A stretch of 17,661 nucleotides of DNA from an uncultured Collinsella sp. (GTDB lineage: Bacteria > Actinomycetota > Coriobacteriia > Coriobacteriales > Coriobacteriaceae): the NCBI GenBank assembly GCA_900751665.1, contig CAADSV010000166.1, positions 1 to 17,661 of the forward strand, given 5' to 3'. The position numbers and the translations under genes are program-made. Of this stretch, positions 6,873-12,979 are shown piece after piece. Position 1 is the first letter of the stretch; every line of letters starts with the position of its first letter. Below the pieces are notes generated by a model, which saw nothing but the letters and a program-made list of their open reading frames with translations, had not been told where the DNA came from and ran no database searches.

Positions 6873-7133
6873 TTATTTAGCGCGCTCGACGACCTCGATG
6901 AGGCGCCAACGCTTCATCTTGGACATAGGACGGGTCTCCATAACGCGGACGGTATCGCCCACGCCAGCCGTGCACTCCTCGTCGTGAGCGTGCAGCTTCT
7001 TGGAGCTGGTCATCATCTTGCCGTACTTGGGGTGACGCTTGCGCTCGGTGATGGTGACAACAATGGTCTTGGCACCGGAGACGGAGGTAACGACACCCGT
7101 ACGGACCTTACGCGAGTTACGCGAATCAGTCAT
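6873..7133 (-). CDS. rpsQ: 30S ribosomal protein S17
   Basis: An 86-residue S17, the usual length. The OB-fold core is visible as RKVRTGVVTSVSGAKTIVVT followed by ERKRHPKYGK and the DECTAGVGDTVRVMETRPMS-type segment. S17 is a primary binder of the 5' domain of 16S rRNA. The ATG is preceded by AAGGAGAG. It lies 16 bp after rpmC, in the standard order rpmC-rpsQ-rplN. Confidence 0.97.
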   Translation of the reverse strand: MTDSRNSRKVRTGVVTSVSGAKTIVVTITERKRHPKYGKMMTSSKKLHAHDEECTAGVGDTVRVMETRPMSKMKRWRLIEVVERAK

Positions 7134-7149
7134 GTTCTCTCCTTAGGTC

Positions 7150-7365
7150 CTACTCGGCGACAGCGGACTTCTCCGCTGCGATCTCGCGGGCGCGCTGCTC
7201 CGTGAGGACGCGAGCGATGTCCTTCTTCACGGTGTTGACGCGAGCGGTGTTGTCCAGCTGGCTGGTGGCCATCTGGAAACGAAGGTTAAAGAGCTCGGCG
7301 CGCATTTCCTTCAGCTTCTCAACGAGCTGAGCGTCCGAGAGCTCACGAATCTCTGCGGGCTTCAT
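7150..7365 (-). CDS. rpmC: 50S ribosomal protein L29
   Basis: A 71-residue L29, two helices with the signature ELFNLRFQMATSQLDNTARV. The C-terminus runs a little past the minimal form with an Ala/Glu tail. L29 binds 23S rRNA near the exit tunnel, next to L23, where it contributes to the docking site for trigger factor and SRP. The ATG overlaps the rplP stop by one base (TAATG), so translation is coupled. Confidence 0.96.
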   Translation of the reverse strand: MKPAEIRELSDAQLVEKLKEMRAELFNLRFQMATSQLDNTARVNTVKKDIARVLTEQRAREIAAEKSAVAE

Positions 7366-7868
7366 TAGTTCTCCTCCTTGGCGGCGGCGGCGTCCTCAGC
7401 AGCCCACTTGGCCTCGAGAGCGGCCTCCTCAGCCATTTCCTTCTCGATGCGCTGCTCAGCGTTCTTGGCAACCACAATCTTGGTCTTGATGGGGAGCTTG
7501 TGCTGAGCAAGACGCAGAGCCTCGCGAGCGACCTCCTCGGGCACGCCCTTGACCTCGAACATGATCCGGCCGGGCTTGACGACGGCCACCCACTCTTCGG
7601 GGTTACCCTTACCAGAACCCATGCGAGTCTCGGCAGGCTTCTTGGTGATGGGCTTATCGGGGAAGATCGTGATGTAGACACGACCGCCACGCTTCATGTA
7701 GCGGGTCATGGCAATACGAGCGGCCTCGATCTGACGGTTGGTGATCCAATGGGCCTCGAGAGCCTGGATACCAAACTCGCCGAAATGCAGCTCGGTATTA
7801 CCCTTGGCCTGGCCCTTCATGGAGCCACGCTGCACCTTGCGGTGAAGAATACGCTTAGGGGCAAGCAC
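7365..7868 (-). CDS. rplP: 50S ribosomal protein L16, C-terminally extended
   Basis: Residues 1-135 are a normal L16, with MLAPKRILHRKVQRG, ALEAHWITNRQIEAARIAMT and AETRMGSGKGNPEEWVAVV. L16 helps shape the A site and the peptidyl transferase centre region. The protein is 167 residues against about 137-145 in most bacteria. The extra tail (about 136-167) is rich in Ala and Glu and should form an acidic helix. The start is GTG and overlaps the rpsC TAG stop by one base. The binding site for rpmC lies in the Glu-rich tail coding sequence. Confidence 0.96.
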   Translation of the reverse strand: MLAPKRILHRKVQRGSMKGQAKGNTELHFGEFGIQALEAHWITNRQIEAARIAMTRYMKRGGRVYITIFPDKPITKKPAETRMGSGKGNPEEWVAVVKPGRIMFEVKGVPEEVAREALRLAQHKLPIKTKIVVAKNAEQRIEKEMAEEAALEAKWAAEDAAAAKEEN

Positions 7869-8578
7869 TACTGACCCCTCCTCTCGGAGTTACGACGACG
7901 AGGACGGGAAGAGCCCTCGAGTGCAGGGTTGGGAACAGGCTGGCCCGGGAGCTTCTCGCCCAGGTAGATCCAGACCTTCACGCCGCAAGCGCCCATGGTG
8001 GTGCTGGCGACAGCCGTGCCGTAGTCGATCTTGGCACGGAGGGTGTGCAGAGGCACGCGACCCTCGCGGTACCACTCACGACGGCCCATCTCGGCACCGC
8101 CGAGACGACCGGAGCACTGGATACGGATGCCCTTAGCGCCGGCCTTGCGGGCGGACTGGACAGCCTTGCGCATAGCGCGACGGAAGGCAACGCGGCCCTC
8201 GAGCTGCTCGGCGATAGACTGAGCAACGAGGTTGGCGTCGAGCTCGGGGCGCTTGATCTCGACAACGTCGACGGAGAGCTGGCCCTTGGAGACGCCAGCG
8301 ACCTTCTCGAGCTCGGTGCGGAGGGTATCGATCTCGGCACCCTTCTTACCGATGACAACGCCGGGGCGAGCGGTGAGGATGATGACCTTCACCTTGTCGC
8401 CAGCGCGCTCGATCTCGACACGGGAGACAGCTGCGCGGGAAAGACGCTTCTCGAGGTACTTGCGGATCTCGAGATCGTTACCGAGGGTCTTAGCGTAATC
8501 CTTCTCTGCGAACCAGCGGGAGCGCCAGTTCTCGGTGATGCCAAGACGGAAGCCGGTGGGGTAGACTTTCTGACCCAT
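7868..8578 (-). CDS. rpsC: 30S ribosomal protein S3
   Basis: A 236-residue S3. It begins MGQKVYPTGFRLGI and has the type II KH domain with the GKKG loop at 77-80, then the C-terminal domain with QCSGRLGGAEMGR, REGRVPLHTLRA and IDYG. The basic tail is typical. S3 lines the mRNA entry site of the 30S subunit and contributes to helicase activity. AAAGGAGG lies rather far (11 bp) from the ATG, inside the end of rplV. Confidence 0.97.
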   Translation of the reverse strand: MGQKVYPTGFRLGITENWRSRWFAEKDYAKTLGNDLEIRKYLEKRLSRAAVSRVEIERAGDKVKVIILTARPGVVIGKKGAEIDTLRTELEKVAGVSKGQLSVDVVEIKRPELDANLVAQSIAEQLEGRVAFRRAMRKAVQSARKAGAKGIRIQCSGRLGGAEMGRREWYREGRVPLHTLRAKIDYGTAVASTTMGACGVKVWIYLGEKLPGQPVPNPALEGSSRPRRRNSERRGQ

Positions 8579-8584
8579 ACAGCT

Positions 8585-8956
8585 TTACGCCTCCTTTCGA
8601 GGAGCAACGACGACGGTGATGTGGGAAGTACGCTTCAGAATACGAGAAGCGGAACCCTTGGCGCGGGGACGGATGCGCTTAAGCGTCGGACCCTCGTCAA
8701 CATAGGCAGCGGCGACAACCAGGTTGTCGGCACGCAGACCGTTGTTGTTCTCGGCGTTCGCAACGGCGGAACGGAGAACCTTCTCGACATCCACGGCGAC
8801 GGCGCGGTCGCAGAAGTGGAGGATGTCGAAGGCCTGAGCGACAGGCTTGCGGCGGATCAGATCGACCACCAGGCGGGCCTTGCTGGGGGAAACACGCACG
8901 TACTTAGCGACGGCGCGAACCTCGGTGGCCTCAGTTTCAATAGACTTAGTTGCCAT
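8585..8956 (-). CDS. rplV: 50S ribosomal protein L22
   Basis: A 123-residue L22. The first 12 or so residues are a short extension before AKYVRVSPSKARLVVDLIRR. The C-terminal beta hairpin that reaches into the exit tunnel is recognisable as GPTLKRIRPRAKGSASRI. The gap to rpsC is 6 bp. The ATG is preceded by AGGGGG. Confidence 0.96.
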   Translation of the reverse strand: MATKSIETEATEVRAVAKYVRVSPSKARLVVDLIRRKPVAQAFDILHFCDRAVAVDVEKVLRSAVANAENNNGLRADNLVVAAAYVDEGPTLKRIRPRAKGSASRILKRTSHITVVVAPRKEA

Positions 8957-8970
8957 TTACGGTTAACCCC

Positions 8971-9231
8971 CTATTTGGCCTTGTGGCCACGGAACGTACG
9001 AGTCGGCGCGAACTCGCCGAGCTTGTGACCAACCATGGACTCGGTAACATACACGGGCACATGCTTGCGGCCGTCGTGGACGGCGATGGTGTGACCAACC
9101 ATCTCGGGGAAGATGGTGGACGCGCGGGACCAGGTCTTCACGACGTCCTTCTTGCCAGCCTCGTTCATCGCGGTGATACGCGAGAGAAGGCGAGTCTCCA
9201 CGAACGGGCCCTTTTTGAGACTTCTGCTCAT
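8971..9231 (-). CDS. rpsS: 30S ribosomal protein S19
   Basis: An 86-residue S19 starting MSRSLKKGPFV and carrying the family signature in TIAVHDGRKHVPVYVTESMV and HKLGEFAPTRTF. S19 binds the head of the 30S subunit with S13 and contacts tRNA and the 50S bridge. AGGAGA precedes the ATG. Spacing to its neighbours is 14 and 32 bp. Confidence 0.97.
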   Translation of the reverse strand: MSRSLKKGPFVETRLLSRITAMNEAGKKDVVKTWSRASTIFPEMVGHTIAVHDGRKHVPVYVTESMVGHKLGEFAPTRTFRGHKAK

Positions 9232-9263
9232 AAGTGCTTTCTCCTAAAACTCGGTATCCGAAA

Positions 9264-10094
9264 TTACTTCTTACGGCGACGAATGATGTGCTGGTTCGAG
9301 ACCTTCTTCTTCTTGCGCGTACGAAGGCCCTTCGTCGGCTTACCCCAGGGGGTAACGGAGGGACGACCAGAGGTGTGGTTCTTGCCCTCGCCACCGCCGT
9401 GCGGGTGGTCGACAGGGTTCATGACGGTACCGCGGACGGTCGGGCGCACGTTCATGTGACGCTTACGGCCGGCCTTGCCGATGACGATGTTGGAGTGATC
9501 GGCGTTGCCGACCTCACCGACGGTGGCGCGGCAGGTAACGAGGATGCGGCGCATCTCGGAGGAGGGCATACGGACGATAGCGTACTTGCCCTCCTTACCC
9601 ATCAGCTGGCAGGAGTTACCGGCGGAACGGGCGATAGCAGCGCCCTTGCCCGGCTGGAACTCGACGGCGTGGATGAGCGTACCGACGGGGATGTCGGCGA
9701 GGGGCAGAGCGTTGCCCGGCTTGATGTCGGCGTCAGAACCGGACATGATGGTCTGACCGACCTCGAGGCCCTTGGGGGCCAGGATGTAGCGCTTCTCACC
9801 GTCAGCGTAGTGCAGCAGAGCGATGCGAGCGGAACGGTTCGGATCGTACTCGATCGTGGCAACCTTGGCGGGCACGCCGTCCTTGTTGCGCTTGAAGTCG
9901 ATCACGCGGTAACGACGCTTCACGCCGCCGCCCTGGTGGCGGGTGGTGATGCGGCCGTTGTTGTTACGACCGGCCTTCTTGGGCAGGGGCTCGAGAAGAG
10001 ACTTCTCGGGCTTGGTGCAGGTGATCTCGGAGAAGTCGGAGATCGTCTGCCAACGCCTACCAGCGGAGGTCGGCTTAAGGTGCTTTACAGCCAT
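9264..10094 (-). CDS. rplB: 50S ribosomal protein L2
   Basis: A 276-residue L2 of normal length. I chose the ATG at 10094 (MAVKHLKPTSAGRR) because it matches the conserved L2 start and AAAGGGA lies just upstream; the reading frame stays open further 5' but that part is leader. The highly conserved VMNPVDHPHGGGEGK near the C-terminus contains the histidine implicated in peptidyl transferase function. L2 is needed for subunit association and tRNA positioning. A 179-bp structured gap separates it from rplW, which is abnormal for this operon. Confidence 0.97.
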   Translation of the reverse strand: MAVKHLKPTSAGRRWQTISDFSEITCTKPEKSLLEPLPKKAGRNNNGRITTRHQGGGVKRRYRVIDFKRNKDGVPAKVATIEYDPNRSARIALLHYADGEKRYILAPKGLEVGQTIMSGSDADIKPGNALPLADIPVGTLIHAVEFQPGKGAAIARSAGNSCQLMGKEGKYAIVRMPSSEMRRILVTCRATVGEVGNADHSNIVIGKAGRKRHMNVRPTVRGTVMNPVDHPHGGGEGKNHTSGRPSVTPWGKPTKGLRTRKKKKVSNQHIIRRRKK

Positions 10095-10124
10095 TACAAT
10101 CCCTTTCAATAGGAATCCGTTAGC

Positions 10125-10165
10125 CATCGCAGACAGGGATTCGAGGTTCTGCCTCGGGTGCGATG
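10125..10165 (-). promoter_or_regulatory. Two-part hairpin upstream of rplB
   Basis: CATCGCA (10165-10159) pairs with TGCGATG (10131-10125). Inside it CGAGG (10156-10152) pairs with CCTCG (10146-10142) around a CAGAA loop. It ends 30 bp before the rplB start and could be a ribosomal protein binding site. Confidence 0.45.
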
Positions 10166-10174
10166 ACACCGGAC

Positions 10175-10200
10175 GTATACACGGTTCCGGGCGTGTCCAT
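10175..10200 (-). promoter_or_regulatory. Shared 26-nt element, copy upstream of rplB
   Basis: It matches the element at 12065-12040 in 23 of 26 positions. The conserved blocks are ATGGA, ACGCCCG and CCGTGTATAC. TATACG within it could serve as a -10 box. The flanking sequences of the two copies are unrelated. Confidence 0.6.
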
Positions 10201-10219
10201 TTAATACGCCCAAAACCTT

Positions 10220-10255
10220 GAGCTCCCGCCTCCCCTATTTGGGAGGCATGAGCTC
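10220..10255 (-). terminator. Terminator-like hairpin after rplW (possible attenuator)
   Basis: GAGCTC (10255-10250) pairs with GAGCTC (10225-10220). After a small internal loop GCCTCCC (10247-10241) pairs with GGGAGGC (10234-10228) around AAATAG. AAGGTTTTG follows, a poor U tract, so partial termination is more likely than complete termination. Confidence 0.5.
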
Positions 10256-10273
10256 ACTCAACAGCAGCGAGTC

Positions 10274-10561
10274 TTAGGCCTGGTTGCCAAAGACCTCGAT
10301 GGTGTCGCCCTCGGCCAGCGTGACGATGGCCTTCTTCCAAGAACGGGTCTTGCCGGCGACATAGCGCACGCGCTTGGTCTTGGGCTTGACCGTCAGGGTG
10401 TTCACGCGAACGACCTTGACGCCGAAGATCTCCTCGACAGCGTCCTTGATCTGATACTTGTTAGCATCCTTGGCGACCTCGAACGTGTACTTGTTCAGCT
10501 CCATGCCGGAGAAGGAACGCTCGGACACGATCGGACGGATGATGATCTCGTGGGCGGTCAT
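10274..10561 (-). CDS. rplW: 50S ribosomal protein L23
   Basis: A 95-residue L23 with IIRPIVSERSF at the start, the KYTFEVAKDANKYQIKDAVE core and the RVNTLTVKPKTKR loop. L23 lies at the exit tunnel and is the docking point for trigger factor and SRP. Its ATG directly follows the rplD stop (TAAATG), so the two are coupled. It appears to be the last gene of the first sub-operon, because a terminator-like hairpin follows. Confidence 0.97.
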   Translation of the reverse strand: MTAHEIIIRPIVSERSFSGMELNKYTFEVAKDANKYQIKDAVEEIFGVKVVRVNTLTVKPKTKRVRYVAGKTRSWKKAIVTLAEGDTIEVFGNQA

Positions 10562-11188
10562 TTATGCAAGCACCTCCCCGAAGTGAGCGGCGATGTCGGC
10601 GGGCATCAGCACAGCGTTGTTGTTGACGAGATCGTAGGTGTTGGCCTCGTCAGCGGTGATGATGAACGTCTTGGGAATGTTGCGGAACGACAGGTAGGCG
10701 TTGACGTCCTCATCGCGAACGATGATGGTCAGACGCTTGCCCTCAAGGCCGAGAGCCTTGAGCATGGCGACGGCAGCCTTGGTGGAAGGCTTCTCGAAGC
10801 CGTAGTCGTCGACGAGCACGAGCTCGCCATCGGCCAGCTTGGCGGACAGCGCGGAGCGCATAGCCAGCTTGACCTCCTTGTTGTTCATACGCTTAGCGTA
10901 GGAACGGGGCTTGGGGGCGAAGACAACGCCACCGTGACGCCACTGGGCAGCACGGATGGAACCCTGGCGGGCACGGCCGGTGCCCTTCTGACGCCAAGGC
11001 TTCTTGCCGCCACCGGAAACCTCAGAGCGGCCCTTAGCGGACTGGGTGCCCTGACGCCAAGAGGCCATCTGGCACTTGACGATGTGGTGCATAACGTGGA
11101 TGTTCGGCTCGATGCCGTACACCTCAGCGGCGAGCTCGGCCTCGGCGACCTTCTTGCCCTCGCTGTTCTTTACTTCAAACTTTGCCAT
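10562..11188 (-). CDS. rplD: 50S ribosomal protein L4
   Basis: A 208-residue L4. The tunnel-loop signature KKPWRQKGTGRARQGSIRAA followed by WRHGGVVFAP is clear, and the globular domain follows with VDDYGFEKPSTK and NIPKTFIITADEAN. L4 lines the exit tunnel; in E. coli it also represses the S10 operon by binding the leader, which makes it a candidate regulator of the leaders described here. AAGGAGA precedes the ATG. Confidence 0.97.
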   Translation of the reverse strand: MAKFEVKNSEGKKVAEAELAAEVYGIEPNIHVMHHIVKCQMASWRQGTQSAKGRSEVSGGGKKPWRQKGTGRARQGSIRAAQWRHGGVVFAPKPRSYAKRMNNKEVKLAMRSALSAKLADGELVLVDDYGFEKPSTKAAVAMLKALGLEGKRLTIIVRDEDVNAYLSFRNIPKTFIITADEANTYDLVNNNAVLMPADIAAHFGEVLA

Positions 11189-11234
11189 TTAAGTGTTCTC
11201 CTTGGTATGACGCTGGGCTAAATGGGCTGGGCCC

Positions 11235-11855
11235 TTAGGCCATACGGATGGCGACGAGACCATTCTTGGCACCCGGGACAGCGCCCTTGACCAAGATGAG
11301 GTTCTGCTCGGCATCGATGCGGACAACGGAAAGGTTCTTGACGGTAACGCGCTCGTTACCCATGTGACCGGCCATCTTGACGCCCTTGAGGACGCGCGCA
11401 GGATAGGCGCACTGACCGATAGAACCGGGGTGACGCTGGAAGTGAGAACCATGCGTCATAGGACCGCGGCGCTGACCCCAGCGCTTGATGCGACCCTGGA
11501 AGCCCTTACCCTTGGAGGTACCGATAACGTCGACCTTCTCGACATCAGCGAAATCAGCGACGGTGACGACCTCGCCGACCTTGTGCTCCTCGCCGTTCTC
11601 GACGCGGACCTCACGAAGGAAGCGGACAGGCTCGACGCCGGCCTTGGCGAAGTGACCAGCCATGGGCTTGTTCACGTTCTTGGCCTTGATGTCGCCGAAA
11701 CCGATCTGGACGGCGTCATAGCCGTCGGTTGCCTGAGTTTTAACCTGCGAGACAGCGCAGGGGCCAGCCTGGATGACCGTGACGGGAACGACGTTGTCGT
11801 CCTCGTCCCAAACCTGGGTCATGCCAATCTTGCGGCCGAGAATCATGCTGATCAA
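11235..11855 (-). CDS. rplC: 50S ribosomal protein L3
   Basis: About 206 residues. LGRKIGMTQVW opens the protein, and the signature region includes SKGKGFQGRIKRWGQRRGPM, HGSHFQRHPGSIG and GVKMAGHMGNERVTV. L3 nucleates 50S assembly and reaches toward the peptidyl transferase centre. The frame starts with TTG at 11855, with GGGA seven bases upstream; an ATG at 11846 would remove three residues but has no visible binding site. It is the first gene of the block. rpsJ, which normally precedes it, is not present in the 458 bp upstream. Confidence 0.95.
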   Translation of the reverse strand: MISMILGRKIGMTQVWDEDDNVVPVTVIQAGPCAVSQVKTQATDGYDAVQIGFGDIKAKNVNKPMAGHFAKAGVEPVRFLREVRVENGEEHKVGEVVTVADFADVEKVDVIGTSKGKGFQGRIKRWGQRRGPMTHGSHFQRHPGSIGQCAYPARVLKGVKMAGHMGNERVTVKNLSVVRIDAEQNLILVKGAVPGAKNGLVAIRMA

Positions 11856-11875
11856 GATATGATCCCAACTCTCGC

Positions 11876-11927
11876 GTGGTCTTGGGACAATGCGTACACC
11901 ACCGAGCGTACGCCCCTAGAGGACCAC
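11876..11927 (-). promoter_or_regulatory. Branched hairpin in the rplC leader
   Basis: GTGGTC (11927-11922) pairs with GACCAC (11881-11876) and encloses GCGTAC (11913-11908) paired with GTACGC (11897-11892) around a 10-nt loop. It ends 20 bp before the rplC start. It is a candidate binding site for a ribosomal protein such as L4 (inference from E. coli). Confidence 0.45.
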
Positions 11928-12039
11928 TACTTACACGACGTGCTCCCCAGCCTTGTATTTCGCCCGGACTACCTGACAACCCTATTAAGCAGGCATTTTG
12001 TCCAGCCAGAATACTCCCCTGGTTACACACAGCTGTTTA

Positions 12040-12065
12040 GTATACACGGCTGCGGGCGTATCCAT
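12040..12065 (-). promoter_or_regulatory. Shared 26-nt element, copy upstream of rplC
   Basis: Same blocks as at 10200-10175: ATGGA, ACGCCCG and CCGTGTATAC, with 23 of 26 positions identical. Here it runs directly into TATACT, a good -10 match. The presence at the head of both putative sub-operons argues for a promoter or regulator site. Confidence 0.6.
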
Positions 12066-12118
12066 CGAGATTCATATTTCACTCACATTGTTTACGCAGG
12101 TAAAGTGCGTGGCACGTC

Positions 12119-12275
12119 CCCAGTGTGCGGCGGAGGGGGCGGGCCTGAGACATATTAAGGTTGCTGCTCTACAGTCCTGCTCACGACGGAGAGCATATTA
12201 AGTGCTCTCCTGTTCGTGCGGAACTCGCGACAACCTTAATATGTCTCAGGCCCGCCCCCTCCGCCGCACACTGGG
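12119..12275. repeat. 45-bp perfect inverted repeat with hairpin-bearing loop
   Basis: The arms at 12119-12163 and 12231-12275 are exact reverse complements over 45 bp, separated by 67 nt. After a small internal bulge, CGTGGC (12108-12113) and GCCACG (12279-12284) extend the stem. The loop has its own hairpin, GGAGAGCA/TGCTCTCC around TATTAAG (12188-12210), flanked by CACGA/TCGTG. CATATTAAG occurs in the left arm, in the loop and inverted in the right arm. It lies between the rplC leader and the phosphatase gene. It could be a MITE- or REP-type element, a tiny invertible segment, or a long RNA hairpin; there is no transposase in the window. Confidence 0.85.
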
Positions 12276-12313
12276 AACGCCACGTTAATGTCTGCTTAAC
12301 TCTGCTCGCTCAG

Positions 12314-12940
12314 CTAATTACTTTGTTGAGGGTCCACTATTTGCTGGAGGGTGAACTTGCATTGCACTGGCTCACCTTCTGCTTGTAGCTTTGCCTCATC
12401 AAAATTGAAGATCATGATGGCGCAGTTGGGGAGTTTTGTTGGGAGCTCGAAGCCCTCTGGGGCTGCAGCCTTAATGAATTGGCGGCTGGCGCTGCCGTGG
12501 CTTACTGCTAGGAGGGTTTCTATGCCCTCGGCGCCCATGAGATTGGTGAGGGTGTCTACCATGCGCTCTTGCAGCGCGCGGCTTCCTTCTCCTCCGAAGG
12601 GGACCAGGTCCTCGCCCGGATCCCAAACGTCAGTGGGCAGGGCGTCGTGGGGGCCTTCTTCGAAGGTGCCGTAGCAGCGCTCGATGATGCCTTCGCAGGG
12701 CTCGACTGCTGCGTCCGGGCCGAGGAGTTCGGTAGCGACGAGCTGAGCAGTGTCCATGGCTCGGCCTAAGGGCGAAGAGACCACTTTGTCGGGGACAACG
12801 TCGTGGCCCTTGAGCCATGCGGCTGCCATTCCCGCTTGTTTGCGGCCCAGGTCGGTCAGCGGTGAATCGCAGCGGCCCTGGACCAGCTTTTTGACGTTGA
12901 ACTCCGTCTGACCGTGGCGGAGTAGATACAGCTTCTTCAT
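12314..12940 (-). CDS. Histidine phosphatase family protein (phosphoglycerate mutase-like)
   Basis: A 208-residue member of histidine phosphatase branch 1. The catalytic RHG motif is at residues 8-10 (LLRHGQTEFN), with H9 as the phospho-acceptor. SSPLGRAMDTA holds R60, E87 lies in the IIERCYGTFEE segment, and the second catalytic His is H148 in AVSHGS. Members include cofactor-dependent phosphoglycerate mutases and various small-molecule phosphatases such as CobC; the length and the GTFEEG motif favour a phosphatase. The substrate cannot be named. AGGGGAGA precedes the ATG. It lies 39 bp after the CDF gene in the same direction, and the large inverted repeat follows it. Confidence 0.9.
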   Translation of the reverse strand: MKKLYLLRHGQTEFNVKKLVQGRCDSPLTDLGRKQAGMAAAWLKGHDVVPDKVVSSPLGRAMDTAQLVATELLGPDAAVEPCEGIIERCYGTFEEGPHDALPTDVWDPGEDLVPFGGEGSRALQERMVDTLTNLMGAEGIETLLAVSHGSASRQFIKAAAPEGFELPTKLPNCAIMIFNFDEAKLQAEGEPVQCKFTLQQIVDPQQSN

Positions 12941-12979
12941 GCTCTCCCCTTCTGCATAACCTGCTTTGCCGGCACAGCC

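Larger units (their letters stand above)
10095..10273 (-). promoter_or_regulatory. Structured leader between rplW and rplB
   Basis: This 179-bp gap interrupts genes that are usually almost contiguous. In transcript order it contains a terminator-like hairpin (10255-10220), a GGGCGT/ACGCCC stem (10211-10189), a 26-nt element shared with the rplC leader (10200-10175), a two-part hairpin (10165-10125), and the rplB binding site AAAGGGA. The layout suggests attenuation of read-through from rplW, a new promoter, or autogenous control by a ribosomal protein. The choice is inference. Confidence 0.55.
11856..12118 (-). promoter_or_regulatory. Leader and promoter region of rplC
   Basis: No gene is supported in this stretch. 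On the minus strand it contains TATACT at 12044-12039 as the best -10 candidate with a poor -35. A second candidate is TTGTCA (11979-11974) with TACAAG (11957-11952), 16 bp apart. Downstream lie a branched hairpin (11927-11876) and a small GATCA/TGATC stem that overlaps the rplC start. A long untranslated leader is typical of S10-type operons under autogenous control. Confidence 0.5.

Noticed and set aside
10095..10169. N-terminal extension of L2
   Set aside because: The frame is open upstream of 10094, but the conserved MAVKHLKP start and the AAAGGGA site fix the start at 10094.
11740..12030. 96-codon frame overlapping the rplC start
   Set aside because: Overlaps L3 in another frame, has no binding site and no family resemblance; it is not rpsJ.
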